Shown here: piece by piece, positions 24,401-39,400 of the stretch
Position numbering within the stretch: the stretch's first letter is position 1
How the letters are laid out: every line of letters begins with the position of its first letter
From: Nipponacmea schrenckii
Lineage: Eukaryota; Mollusca; Gastropoda; Lottiidae
Direction: 5' to 3'
DNA: 64,000 bases
Assembly (NCBI GenBank): GCA_030562195.1
Contig: JAUJPP010000003.1
Coordinates: forward strand, 47,498,602 to 47,562,601
The notes under the pieces: generated by a model
What the model was told of the DNA's origin: nothing
The model's input: only the letters and a program-made list of their open reading frames with translations
Database searches by the model: none
Position numbers and translations under genes: made by a program

Positions 24401-27400
24401 CAAACAACTTCGTTTCACAAGCTTCATTTAACTATGTTTCAAGTCTATGGTAAAATTAGGGTATTCAATATAGTCCTATTGAAACCATAATTAGATTATT
24501 ACCTTTTGGATCATAGCATCTATACCTAGATCAGATTCCAGTTCAGATATAATCAGTGTAAAATTAACATTGCACATTCCATCAATTATAACAGAAACAT
24601 TGAATGTATCAGCTGCCAGGAAATACTCTCGAAACTTCTCTTCTGAACAGAATAACTCATTTAACTTCACTGGATCTGTTACAACACTGGCAAAATCTGT
24701 ATTCTAAGAAAATAAATTATTTTGAAATGTCAAAATGTATTTATCATATACAGCTAATGTTTTTTTGCTGCTGCACCAACAATGTTCTCTGCTCAGTCCA
24801 GCGTGAAGTGTTTCGACCCCTAGCTTTTAAAGTTTGTCCATTTAAACTTATAACTGCAGCAATAAAGATGCCAAAAGTCTATTAATATTCATATTCTCTG
24901 TTTTTTGGTAATAAAGCAATTAATTTTACAAAATAAAAAATTGACATATCTTACCTTAATTACACGAAGTTGAATTCCAAATAATGCATTAACCGGATCT
25001 GGAGTCAGATTCATGAAAGTTGTCAGGATCCTCATGAAAGTAGGACTACCTTTGAAAATTGAGGCTAAATCTAATGTATTTCCCTCAATGTCAAATTTAC
25101 TCATTAAATTATTGAGGAATTCATACACAATAGATGATGTCTGACCAACTAGGTTGGCTTCATTTCCCATACCAGACGTCAATTGAGCAATGGTAGAGTA
25201 AAGAGTTAACATATTCCATAGATTGGTTTCATTGTAGCTTTCCATTAGTCTTTCAATTGCATCAGGGTCTTTGAACTCTGGCATGAATTTCAAGAAAGAT
25301 TCTATATTTTTGCCCAGACTCTGAGATAATTCAAATGTCTTCTCCATGTTGTAAGTAGCATTGTCAAAGTTATTTACTAATTCTTCAATGTCTAGATTAC
25401 GAATTAGATTTTGGATCAAATCATTGTTATCATGTTTACATACAGCATTATTGAGAGGAGAAACATCAAAACTTGGAGGCAAATTCAAGATGGCATACCA
25501 CGCAGATGTATATCCACAATAAATTTTTCGTGTATCATTTTGTAAAAATGTTTCAAGAATCAACTCGGGATCTTTGACTGGTGCTTCTAGAATAGTTTCC
25601 AAGACGTCTGAGTTAATTCCCATGGCATCCATGACATCACGTAAGATTGGTACAGTGTACAGCATGTTACTTAAGGTCAAGGTCTTATTTTCTAAACCAA
25701 TCAGATTGTGGTTGACTATCTTCAATATATTTTCTATTACTAGGCCAAATTTGTCAAATCCAGTATTGTTTAAGAGTGGTTTTATAGATTCCATGAAATT
25801 ACGTAATCTGAAATTGAAGAAAATATTATAGCATAAAACAGCTGATTTGACTTAAATTTAAAAGTCCAATACATATATCAAAATACTTTGATTTTTTTTA
25901 ATTGAGAGGAAAATTCATTCAACAGTTTTAACAAATTGTGAAAATGAGTTGATATTTCAATTAAATAAAGAACTCACTCTAAATTAATAGCCTCAGGACT
26001 CATTCTATTAGCATTGTATCTTTCTAACATATCTAACCAATAGGTACCATTCTCCCATTCTTTTGGTATTTGAATTGTAGGTGCAGTTTCAGACCATTTT
26101 GTTATCAATGCAACCATTCGTTCGTATTTCTTTCCTAGTTTTTCATAGTCAAATTGTGTTTTGTCTCCAGTCTGAAATGAAATGAATATTTAAGTTGTGG
26201 CTTTTATCAAGAATGATTTTGATAGGTTTGTTGCATCATGGACCTTAGTAACTCCTAGTTTTTAAGACACTGAACAAGGTTCATAAATTACTTCATCCAT
26301 TGAAAAGATGGAAAGAAGCCTATATGGTCTTAAATTTGACATTTGTCAGAAAAGTTTGGAGATAAATTCATCTTAAATAGCTGAATCAATTTTGAGTTGA
26401 ATGATGCAAACTATGATCAGTTTTGAGTTATTGAAATTGGAAAATAAGGCTTCAAAGATGTCAATGAAACAAAGTTACATTTTCATGTTTGCATTATGAG
26501 CTTCATTCTAGATTCAATAAGGCCTACTAGTGAATAAGGTCTGCTGATTAAATTATCTGAGAAGTATCATAAAAATTAAACTGCAGGCTTACTAAAAACA
26601 TATCATTAGAATAAATAAGCAGCTATATCATGTAAGTTCAATGTCAATAAGAAGTTTTTGATTGGGCCCAAAAGATTAGATTATTTACTGAAGAATGACC
26701 CAGTTACAAACCTGCCTCATATCAGTTCAATGGGGGTAAAACAACCAAAAAACAATTTGAACTCTCTTGAAGTGATATAAGGTGAAAAGACCAAGCTATA
26801 GAAATGAAAAACTAACCACATCTTTTATCCACTGAATATTAAAATCCTTCTCTAGTTCAGCAACCAATGAATCAATATCTATCTGACAGAATTCATTACG
26901 TAACATATTGACATCAATGCCAACTGGGCTGTCAGTGACTAGATATTGTTTCATATCAGTTCTAGGATCACACACCAACATCAATGTTTCTGTACTGTTC
27001 TGAGACATTAATAAAGGTTGAAACTAAAAACAAAATGACAATTTATAAATTTAGAGAACTCTAGATTTCTAAGTATTAATGACAACCCATTTATTATAAT
27101 TTTGTTTTATTCAGCAACCCATATATCTATGAGTGGATATTTCAAGGAATCTCACAATGACCAAAGTGATAAAATCTTAGCAAAATTGTAAGATTTAGCA
27201 TGTTCTTAGAGTTAAATGTGGATACCTTAGGAGAGTTGACAGAATTGAGAAGAACTTCAATAACTCCTGGTTTTTGGATCAATCTGTACAATTTCAGGAA
27301 TTCTGGAGAATCTCTAAACATATCTTCTGGAGAAAAGCTTGTCACTGTGAATATGAATTTTCAAAAATTTACATCACTCACAAAAATAACAGTTTATCAT

Positions 27401-30400
27401 TCAATATATGATTTGATGGATTTTCTGTAATATTTCCAGTTTAATATTAATTTTGAATATTTAGTTGAATAAATCAACTATAGTGTATTATCAATGTCAG
27501 AAAGAATAATTGTGAGCACGAGAACAAAATTTGAAATGAAATGATTTTAGGATGGGTTTCCAATATCTTTAATGCAATCAAGTATATCGCATATTTTTCT
27601 CATATTCATTACTAGATTAATTTTATTCAAGAACAGAAAGGATATGCAAGTTTAACTAGTAGTCAATATGACAATCAATAAATAACTCAGATAGATAATA
27701 GTAAAAATATTTCATATTTCAGCAAACTACTAGCTGTGAAAATTATAGATATACATACTATTTTCTACAGCTAATATTCTATCCATGATTGAGTCTAATA
27801 CTATAAATGTAATTGGTATCCATCCTAATGATTGTCTTAGTTCTGGTGTACTTCCAGTATATATTTGTCCTATAGATTTCAAGATATATGCTGGAGACCT
27901 GGAAAAAAAGTGATTTCCTTTATAACTGGGGCCTGACTAAAGGCTTATCATCAATGTAGGATAGTAGACAGACTATATTCATCTCTATATATCTATATAG
28001 CACTGAATGCACATTTGAGGTGTTACAAATTGAAAAACTGAGATGATCTGTACTGCGGCCTTAGTCACTATAACTTTAGAAATACAGTGATATAGTGATT
28101 GATAAATCAGATGACTGAAACACTAAAATAAAGTTATTTAGTTTTATTTTAATAAGGACCCTGGTGCCCTTTGTAAAGTGACGTAAAAAAAAAAGCCACA
28201 CATGCGTTTCTCCATAACAATTCTTAGCCCTGTGTCAAGATATTGTATGAATTAAGAATCTAATAAGCCAAAGTCCTGTTTTGTGATTCATGGAAATAGG
28301 AAGATATGTCCAACCAATATAATGACCAATATTAAATTGGATAAGAGAATAAGGGAAATAGATTTTTGTACTATACAGGCCGACTAAAAGAAGATAGACA
28401 AGATACTTACATGATAGCTTGTGAAGATCTGTTGAGGTAAATTTCAGCTCTATGTATCATACTTTCATACAGTGAGGTGTTAAATAATCTTAAATTAATT
28501 CCCACAAAACCAGATTTCTCAACATTCTCAAACATGGTGACTAGTTTATTGGCAAAAGATTTAAAATCTGTAATATGTGTCTCATTCATGTCTTGAAACT
28601 AAAAGGAAAAATTATGACTCTTTATCAGTGAGCTCTTCAACTTTCTTTCTGGAGGTAAAAAGAGCTGGGACAGATTTGATCCACCAACAGGATCCCATCC
28701 TAATTACAGACAGTACTGAAAACACTATTTTAAGTCATCTCTTAGAAATGTAACTACCTTTTCTATACCAGTGCTTTTGAAAACAGTTTTATATTCAAAA
28801 CAATTATCAAAGCATCTAAAATATTCATGTGAGTTCAATGAAGCCGAGAACTTCTTTCACAGGAAATGGCTACCCTGCATTGTATCATCAAGGTGTTCCT
28901 TAAAAGTACTCTGGCTTAGCTCATATAGTTAACCTCTTTATCTAAAAGTTACATACCCTAGGATGATTTTCAAACTCAGATCCTAATACAGTGAAGTTCA
29001 CAGAACATATCAAATCAAAAAACTGTGTCATATTAAAGTTGAGTTCCTCTGGGACAATGAAATATTTTGTAGGATTCTCACATATATCATAACCTGAAGA
29101 TATTGTTGTTATGAACTCAGAAAACTGGAAAAGAATGAACAGAAACTAAAATACTATCACATATTTCATCCAGGTCCACAGACATCAAAAAGTGTTTTAT
29201 TGGTAGTAAGAGAAAGACTGATGGCCTTGTATACACAATCTTTTATTATGATTATCAATCAAACTTGGTCCATAAAGATATAAAGGTATGCAGATCAAAT
29301 TTTACCTTTTCTCCGTTCAATAATGATGTATAAACCGTGACTTCCAGTACTTCTGGTAAGTATTCTACAGCTTCTAACAGTTTAATCAGATTGGGCTTTC
29401 CAGAAAACTCTTCTTTAATTGAGACTGAAATAGTAATGGATATGTTCAATACAGATCTACTGTACATACATATATATAAAAAAAAAATTAGATATATGAT
29501 CTTTAAAATTAAAAAAAAATTAATTATTAGCTGAGAGGGACTGTTTAGAAAATGTAATAGCTACCGAAGCTGGAAAATGAAGAAAGATAGCTTGCCAGGC
29601 AAGGTAACATACGCCCACTGGCAGCATTCAATTTGAAAAATAAATTGAGCAATGACTCAAAAACATTCACTAAATGGATATTGAAGTCAAGGGCAAAAAC
29701 TAAAAAACTGTTCATAGAAAATCGTCAAATTAAAACTTGACCACCATCTTATCTATTTCAATACTCATACCAAGTTTCATCAAATCTATTAAAAAAATGT
29801 AGCTTATTTTGCACCCACAAATATTTTTGACGCAATATTACTAAGTCAAGGGCAATAAATTAAAAACCATTCATTAAAAAAGTCGGAAATTCAAACTTGA
29901 CTAATGTCTTATCTATTCTGATGCTTACACAAGTTCCATCTTTTGAAAATTAAAGCTTCTTATTGAAACCACAATAGAATCTTGACGCAATTTCACGAAG
30001 TCAAGGGCAATTAACTCAAAACAGTTCTTTGAAAAATTGCCAAATTCAAACTCAACTGTTGTCTTATCAATTCCAATGCTCACACCAAGTTTTATCAAAA
30101 TCCATTGAAAATTGTAGCTTCTATTTTGTCCAAAACAAATATAGAGGCAGGGGCAATAACTCCAAGACTGTTTATCGCAAAATCGTCCAAATCGAACTTG
30201 ACTGTCGTCTTATCAATTCCAATGCTCATAAACTATTCATCAAAAAATCGTCAAATTTGAACCTGACCACCGCCTTATCAATTCCAATGCTCATACGAAG
30301 TTTCATTCAAATGCATTGAAAATTGTAGCTTCTATTGCATCAACAATTAATTTTGACGTGATGTAAATAAGTCAAGGGCAATAGCTCAAAAACAGTTCAT

Positions 30401-33400
30401 CGAAAAATCTTCAAATTCAAAGTTGACCGCCGTCTTATCAATTCCAATGCTCACACCAAGTTTCATTAAAATCCATTGAAAATTGTAGCTTCTATTGTGT
30501 TTACAACAAATATAGAGGCAGGGGCAATAACTCAAAAACCGTTTATCCAAAATTTGTAGCCTCTATCGTGGATACAACCCAAATTTGACGCGTTTTACTA
30601 AGTCAAGGGCAATAACTCAAAATCCTTTCAATCGATAATTTTCATTTTTGAACTTGACTGAGATATCATCAATATATACATGTATACCAAGTTTCATTAA
30701 TATCGGATAAAAACTGTAGCCTCTATCGTTGATACAACCAAAATTTGACGCGTTTTTACTAAGTCAAGGGCAATAACTCAAAATACGTTGATTCGATGAT
30801 TTCCATTTTCGAACTTGACCGAGATATCATCAATATATACATGTATACCAAGTTTCATTAAGATCGGATAAAAACTGTAGCTTCTATTGTTGATACAACC
30901 CAAATTTGATGCGTTTTTACTAAGTCAAGGGCAATAACTCAAAATCCGTTCATTCGATAAATTCCATTTTCGAACTTGACCGAGATATCCTTAATATATA
31001 CATGTATACCAAGTTTCATTAAGATCAGACAAAAACTGAAGCCTCTATCGCAGACGGACGGACGGACCAACGGACGAACGGACGGACGGACAGGGGCGAT
31101 GGCAATATACGTCCACATTTCCATGTGGGCGTATGAAAACCTACTGAACAAGAGAAGATTTACAAACCTTTAGATAAGTTGGTGTTAATATCTAAAATAA
31201 CATCTATATAGTTGACTATCATATTAAACATTGGTTTCATTTCTGTTTGTAAATACACATCAGCCATTGTCTTCAATTCCATTTCTATTAGATATCTACA
31301 AAACAAGAGAAGATGAAACAAAGATGCAAGTAGTGGACTGAGGTTATATATTTTATGCAATCCCTTTAAGTTCAAAGATAAAATCATCTTTTTTTCATTT
31401 TGTTTCCAATTGGACTGTATCAGGATTCTACAGTACTATATAAAAGTGAATATTACCACTGTTGAATAATTCTAGAAAAATCTGTCACTATAAATAATGT
31501 GCACATGGTTCTAGGAAAAAAAGAACACAACTCAAAACAGAATTCTGTACATGTATGTTTGAGCGTTTAAAAACAGTACAAACAAGTAAACAGTAGTAAT
31601 AATTAATAAGACATACCTAGGATCAGTAAATTTCTCCATGGTTTGATTCAGTTTTGAGGTAAATCTATTCCATTGTTTTTCATACACAGATGATTCCATA
31701 AAATCTGTATTGTTCCAAAATACAAAATGTGCTTTCCTTTGTACCAGCCGTGCAATAAGTTCACCCATTCTTTTATTGTTTATGTCAAGTTCTGTTGCAT
31801 TGACTTTAAGGTCATCTAGTGTTACATTTGGAGAAAAGGGTACCATCAGCTGCAAAAGTAATACATATATTACTAGTAATAAGATAGCTTGCCAGGCAAG
31901 GTAATATACGCCCACTGGCAGCATTTATTTCAAATAAAAACTTTTCAGTAAGGTTACAATAAGTGGAATGAATTATTCAACCTACCAACCTATTTTTTTC
32001 TAGGGTCTCTAGTTTCATTAAAAACTGTCAAGAATTGTACCTAATAACAACTCATTAAATATTTTTCAGTATTTTTATGATTTGCAATAGGGTTCACCCT
32101 TAATAATATTTTGATATTTTTAATTCTTAATAAGGCTCATCCTTGGTTGATATTAAACAATTTCAGCGAGTTTGTCAAAAAGGAATGTTTAGAGTGTTCA
32201 CAAGCCAAAAGTTGAAAGCGTTTTTGAAAACAGGCGCAATAACTGACACTAAATATTTTTCGATTTATCTGATTTTCAATAGGGTTTATCCTTGTGAGAA
32301 AACAAATACTAAAGCCAAGTTTCATCAAAATCCATTCAAAATTGTTCTTTCTAGAGTGTTTACGAGTTAAATTGAACGCGTTTTCAAAAACAAGGTCAAT
32401 AACTTGTACTAAATATTTTTCGATTTTCAATACGGTTCATCCTTGGGAGACAACGAATACTCCAGCCAAGTTACATCAAAATCCATTAAAAATTGTTCTT
32501 TCTAGAGTGTTTACAAGCTAAAATTGAACGCGTTTTCAAGAACAAGGGCTATAACTGACACTAAATATATTTCTATTTATTTGATTTATAATAGGGTTCA
32601 TCCATGGGTAAAAACAAATACTCAAGCCAAAGTTAATCAAAATCCATTAAGAATAGTTCTTTCTAGAGTGTTTACAAGCTAAAATTGAATGCGTTTTCAA
32701 GAACAAGGGCAGTAACTCATACTAAAATTTTTTTCGAATTTGCTGATTTTCAATAGGGTTCATCCTTGAGTTATATAACACACTCTCACACCAAGTTTCA
32801 TCGAAATCCATCAAGTATTGTGCCATGTAGAGTGTTTACGAGACAAAAATCGAACGCGTTTAAAAGAACAAGGGCAATAATTCATATTAGATATATTTTG
32901 ATATTTTTAATTTTCAATTAGGCTCATCCCTTGCAATATCCAACAATTTCAGTGAGTTTTGTCAACATTGGTCATGAATTGTACCTTCTAGAGTGTTTAT
33001 AAGCCAAAAAGTTAAACCCGTTTTCAAACACAAGGGCAATAACTGACACTAAATATATTTCGATTTATTTGATTTTCAATAAGGTTCATCCTTGGGTAAA
33101 AACAAATACTCAAGCCAAGTTTTATCAAAATCCATTAAGAATTGTTCTTTCTAGAGTGCTTAAAAGCTAAAATTGAACGCGTTTTCAAACACAAGGGCAA
33201 TAACTGATACTAAATATTTTTCGATTTAACTGAATTTCAATAGGGTTCATCCTTAAGTGATTAGAAATACTCATGCAAAGTTATGTCAAAATCGCTCAAG
33301 AATTGTGACTTGTAGAGTGTTTACAAGGCAAAAATCCAACACATTTTATAGAACAAGGGCAATAATTCCTATTAAATATATTTCGATATGTGCTATTTTC

Positions 33401-36400
33401 AAAAGGGTTCATTCTTGGGTGATATTAAACAATTTCAGCAAGTTTCGTCAAAATCGGTCAATAACTGTGCTTTGTAGAGTGTTTACAAGCTAAAAATTGA
33501 ACGCGTTTTCAAAAACAAGGGCAATAACTGATATTAATTTTTTTTCGATTTGACTGGTTTTCAATAGGCTTCATCCTTGGGTGATAACAAATACTCAGGC
33601 CATTAAAAATTGTTCTCTCAAGAGTGTTTACAAGCTAAAATTGAACGCGTTTTCAAGAACAAGGGCAATAACTCATACTAAATGTTTTTCGATTTCGCTG
33701 ATTTTCGATAGGGTTTATCCTTGAGTTATAACATACTCTCACACCAAGTTTCATCAAAATCGGTCAAGAATTGCACTTTGTAGAGTGTTTACGAGCCATT
33801 CAAGAACAAGGGCACAAACTCATACTAATTTTTTTCCGATTTCGCTGATTTTCAATAGGGTTCATCCTTGCGTGATCATAAACACTCATATTAAGTTTCA
33901 TCTAAATCCGTCAAGAATTACACCGTGTAGAGTGTTTACGAGCAATTGTGGACGGACGGACGGACGGATGTGGGTGACGACAATATACGCCCCCCATTTC
34001 ATGCGTATAAAAATTAGAGGCTAAATTAAAAAGATGAACAGCAGCTTGTATTTCTTGATCCATTAAGATATTTATTTTGTTGTCTCTCACCTTAATTTCA
34101 AGTATCGCTTATCAAATAGCTATCATATCAGCTGTAATACCTATTTCTTGTGGTCTATATTATACCCACTCATCACATTGGCTGTAATACCTATTTCATG
34201 TGGTCTATATTGTACCCACTCATCATATCAGCTGTAATACCTATTTCATGTGGTCTATATTGTACCCACACATCAAATTAGCTGTAATACCTATTTCATG
34301 TGGTCTATATTGTACCCACTCATCATATCAGCTGTAATACCTATTTCATGTGGTATATATTGTACCCACACATCAAATTAGCTGTAATACCTATTTCATG
34401 TGGTCTATATTGTACCCACACATCAAATTAGCTGTAATACCTATTTCATGTGGTATATATTGTACCCACACATCAAATTAGCTGTAATACCTATTTCATG
34501 CGGTATATATTGTACCCACACATCAAATTAGCTGTAATACCTATTTCATGTGGTCTATATTGTACCCACTCATCATATCAGCTGTAATACCTATTTCATG
34601 TGGTATATATTGTACCCACACATCAAATTAGCTGTAATACCTATTTCATGTGGTCTATATTGTACCCACACATCAAATTAGCTGTAATACCTATTTCATG
34701 TGGTCTATATTGTACCCACACATCAAATTAGCTGTAATACCTATTCATGTGGTATATATTGTACCCACACATCAAATTAGCTGTAATACCTATTTCATGT
34801 GGTCTATATTGTACCCACACATCAAATTAGCTGTAATACCTATTTCATGTGGTATATATTGTACCCACACATCAAATTAGCTGTAATACCTATTTCATGT
34901 GGTATATATTGTACCCACACATCAAATTAGCTGTAATACCTATTTCATGTGGTCTATATTGTACCCACACATCAAATTAGCTGTAATACCTATTTCATGT
35001 GGTCTATATTGTACCCACACATCAAATAAGCTGTAATACCTATTTCATGTGGTCTATCCGGCCCACACATCAAATAAGCTGTAATACCTATTTCATGTGG
35101 TATATATTGTACCCACACATCAAATTAGCTGTAATACCTATTTCATGTGGTCTATATTGTACCCACACATCAAATTAGCTGTAATACCTATTTCATGTGG
35201 TCTATATTGTACCCACTCATCATATCAGCTGTAATACCTATTTCATGTGGTATATATTGTACCCACACATCAAATTAGCTGTAATACCTATTTCATGTGG
35301 TCTATATTGTACCCACACATCAAATTAGCTTTAATACCTATTTCATGTGGTCTATATTGTACCCACACATCAAATTAGCTGTAATACCTATTTCATGTGG
35401 TCTATATTGTACCCACACATCAAATTAGCTTTAATACCTCTTTCATGTGGTCTATTTTATACCAACTCATCAAATTGGCTATAATACCATTTAATAATAA
35501 AATCTTCTTGGTACTTTTTTAATTATTTGCTGCAGTTAATAGTATCACTAAATAGTAAGAAATTACCTCTTTCACCATTTCTTTATAACCTGACCAGTTT
35601 TCATTTAATTCTCCATATAGTATAGTCATATTGATATTTAAACTAGAGAGGGATTTCATCAGTTCCTCTGGTGGTGTTTTAACATGATCCAAGTTAAAAA
35701 CTCTTTTAAACTCATCAACATCTGTTAGAATATTTTCTAGTCCTCCTTCATTCATTAATTCATTCAACTGAAAAATAATAACTCATATCATTCATTAAGG
35801 CATATATATCACTTAGAATTACTTCAGATATAGTAAGATCTGATTTATTATAACATATCTATAAAAACCAAATATATGTCAGTGCAGCAATTAGTTACGT
35901 AATATTGACTTTGTCTCCTTGGTTTGTCCAAGATATTCCTATTAAGAATAAAATATTCCTTGAAGTATAGTAAGACTCTAGAAGTAACCGCTAAATATTG
36001 CAGTAACAAAACATAATTTACATAATAAAAAAAACTTACAGCTGTAGGATTATTTACAGAATTTTCTATGAAGTTGAGAGCCATTTGTGTAAAATCTGGA
36101 GAGTGCTGGATTGCTGAGAATAATTTCTTGAGTTCATCAGAACCAAGATAATCTAATACAGAGATGTCCTCAGTAGCTGAAAGTACATATTATATAGGTA
36201 AATCAGAGATTCTTATAGAATTGTTTTTGATTATATGACCATAAATATTTTGCCTCAAATTCATTAACCAATTCACTACTGACAGGTCCTAGACATTGAG
36301 AAATAAACCCATTACTAGAAACATGATACAAAGCTACATAAATGGTGTTGACCTTTTTTCATGGAATATACATGTAATACATAATTCTATCAAATTAAAT

Positions 36401-39400
36401 TTTTTACATCAACTCTTTCAGTTTATCATTAAGGGCCTTGCCTGGTCTAGCGTTCGAAAAAATTCATGTCATGAACTGCCCTGATTCTTTGTTGTAGCCA
36501 CAAATGGGACGAGAAAATATGTGTCAGAAAGTTTTTCGAGTCAATTTTTACTAACAACCGAGATATTGGCGATTTAGTATCAGTTATTTATAGAAACGAA
36601 AGGACATTTTCCAACGCCATTACGACCACATAACGTCATAATGATATGCATGGTCACGTGACTTTGTGTTTATGGCTTCAGTATTAGTTATGGTGGTCGG
36701 CACAGATATGAAGGTTCTTTGTCTACATGTGTCAAGTTTGATGTAGATTGATCCATTCACATTTTTTAATCCTGAATTAAAGGTTTGAAATGTCCAATTT
36801 TTATGGCAAGTTTAAAGGGCTGTCAACCCATTAAAAAAACTCTGATTGATTTGAACTGAAGAGCAGGACCCCAAATCATCAATAAATGCACAACCAGTCT
36901 CCCGAAATCATTCTTTCATATAAAAATTCAATTTTCCAAAACATGAAATAGACCAGGCAACGCCCTTAAGTCTTTGTTTGTGCCTGAGGAAATAATTCAT
37001 ATTTATTCAGTCCTACATTCCATTATCTTCCAGATTCAAAAATGTTCAATTTCCAAATAAAGTAACGTAAAAACACAAATACAATATTATGATATAACTT
37101 ACTTCTTCAATAACAAAGCTGTTATTTATTACACCCCTTACTTCTATTCATCTAATGATGACATATGTAAATTGTGTTGAAACGTTATGTGCTTTGTTAT
37201 TAAAGAAGTGAGTTATACTATAATATAGTCTTTTTGGAATTTTTTGTTATAAATAAAGTAAAACTTACAATTGAAATATTCTAGATGCTGAATAATAAAT
37301 CTAGAGACAACATCAGTGATATATGATTGACTATATAACATCAAAGTTAAACTATCTAGAGAGGTACCATTGTTTTCTTTCTCACCATTATTCAGTTGCA
37401 TCAATAAATTCTGGATCTGAACCATCAATGAATTAAGTCTGCAAATAAAATCTCTCAAGATTAACAACCTAAATACTTTCATGATATCAGGATAAACAAC
37501 ATCATGCAGTGTGCAATGAATGAAATTCCATGCATTACCATAGCAACTAGTACACCTGACACCATTTACAAACTAAAAGGAATGAATCAAATTCCTTACC
37601 TGACACCATCAATTTCTTTAAGTTGGTCCATTCCCTGAACAAATTCAGACCAACTCATATCAATAGCTGTCGTATTAAATGGTAGTAAGGTATCTGTTTG
37701 TTCCAAAGATTGTGTCTGTTGTTCCATGTTCTGTATGAACTTATCAGTTTCACGAGCTACTTCAGTCCAATTTACCTTTACAGTAGACATGTGACCATTA
37801 TATAAAGCCTCAATCTAAAATAATAGTCAAAACTATTAAGAGGCTGCCAGAGTTGAAGGATCAATAACCTTTTATGAAAATGAACAACACAACAATGTAC
37901 ACTCTTACTCTAAACCAATTTTTACTTTGTGATCTAGGTTAGTGCTTTTTAACAACAACTATAAGTCTTACTAACCAGTCTGTATCTCAAGCACAGAGTA
38001 TTCAACAGATTTGATAATATACAAGTTATCAATTTCATTTGCTTAAGGATTCTAATTTCTAATAATTTATTTCCAGAAGGAGAGTCAATGTTCACCAAAA
38101 TAGTAAATTCTTACCATATGAGAAAATTCCTCTACTTCTGGTGATGAGTGATGATATAGAGTTTCTCCAAGTTGAGTCCAGTTGAACTGACATAAATAGT
38201 TCTCAAACTCCCGTATTTTACCTTGTTTATCTATCATGTAGTCAGACAAGAAAACAGTCTGACAATCTGGATCTTTAAATCTTAATGTAGATTGACGTGC
38301 TAACACCTAAAACAATTACAGATACATTTAATATTTATCATTTTCATTTCAACAACAGCTAAATTACAAATGCATTAAGGAGATCATTATGAAGACATGC
38401 AACTGGTAAGGTCTGACTCTATTCATGGTCATCAGAATTTCCAAAATTTTTAACAACTATGTCTCACTAAGGAGTCAGAGAAAATATTGATTTCTCGTTC
38501 TTACAATAATTCTGGATACCACTGGTCAAGGCCGAAAGGACATCCCAGAGTCTATCTTCTAACAATGTTAGGACAACCTAGCCCTAAGATCATTTTGAGA
38601 ATATGGGGCGGTCTTTATACAGATGTATATCATCTTTTTAAAAAACTTACCAATTCTATGTTTAAGATGGTGTCCCGTAGAGCTAAGATGACTTCTGGTG
38701 TCATCATTGCAAATTTTTGGACCAGGTCTGAGATATCAGTTGGGTAATATTTTAGCATATCTTGTAAAGATTGTACACCTTGAAATAAACAGAGTGTATA
38801 TCAGTATCAGATTGGTACATAAAAAGGGACCATTCTCCTAATATGTAGATATGTTCATAATGTTTCAAAACTGTATATTATTGCAATTGTAAGGATTAAC
38901 ACTATAATTTACCTGAACGTTTATCATAAATCAAGTTCATCATCTTAAAGAATCCAGTTGCCGTAGAAACATAACCCTTCATATCATTCCAGAATAATGC
39001 AGTGGTATCATTTTCAGGAAATATTTTGTCAATTTGTTCCATTACCAATACACCAATATCCATGAATCTAAAAAAATAACATTGTTGCCTTCAGAAACCA
39101 AGTGGAAGTTTGATATAACCAAACAATTTGAATAAAATACATAAATATCATTGTAAATGACGTACATATAATAATCAAATATGAGTTGATTCCACACTTT
39201 CACCATTCAAAAAAGAGTACCTTATTTCCAATAATAAAAGATTACATCAACAAGCCTATTTTACATAATTTTACTAAGCCAGGGGCAATAGCTTCATATT
39301 TGTATATCCTAATAGGCAACAACCATGTTATTGATATAATAATTGAATGAAAACACACCTAGCTAAATCAGTTGTTGTCATATTCACCATTTTATCACCA

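Noticed and set aside
34650..34880. Plus-strand open frame ([19 protein letters not shown] repeats)
   Set aside because: An open frame produced only by the minisatellite; a 50-bp unit shifts frame each copy.
34112..35480. Regular 50-bp array taken as a CRISPR array
   Set aside because: Units are identical head to tail with no unique spacers, and the setting is an animal intron.
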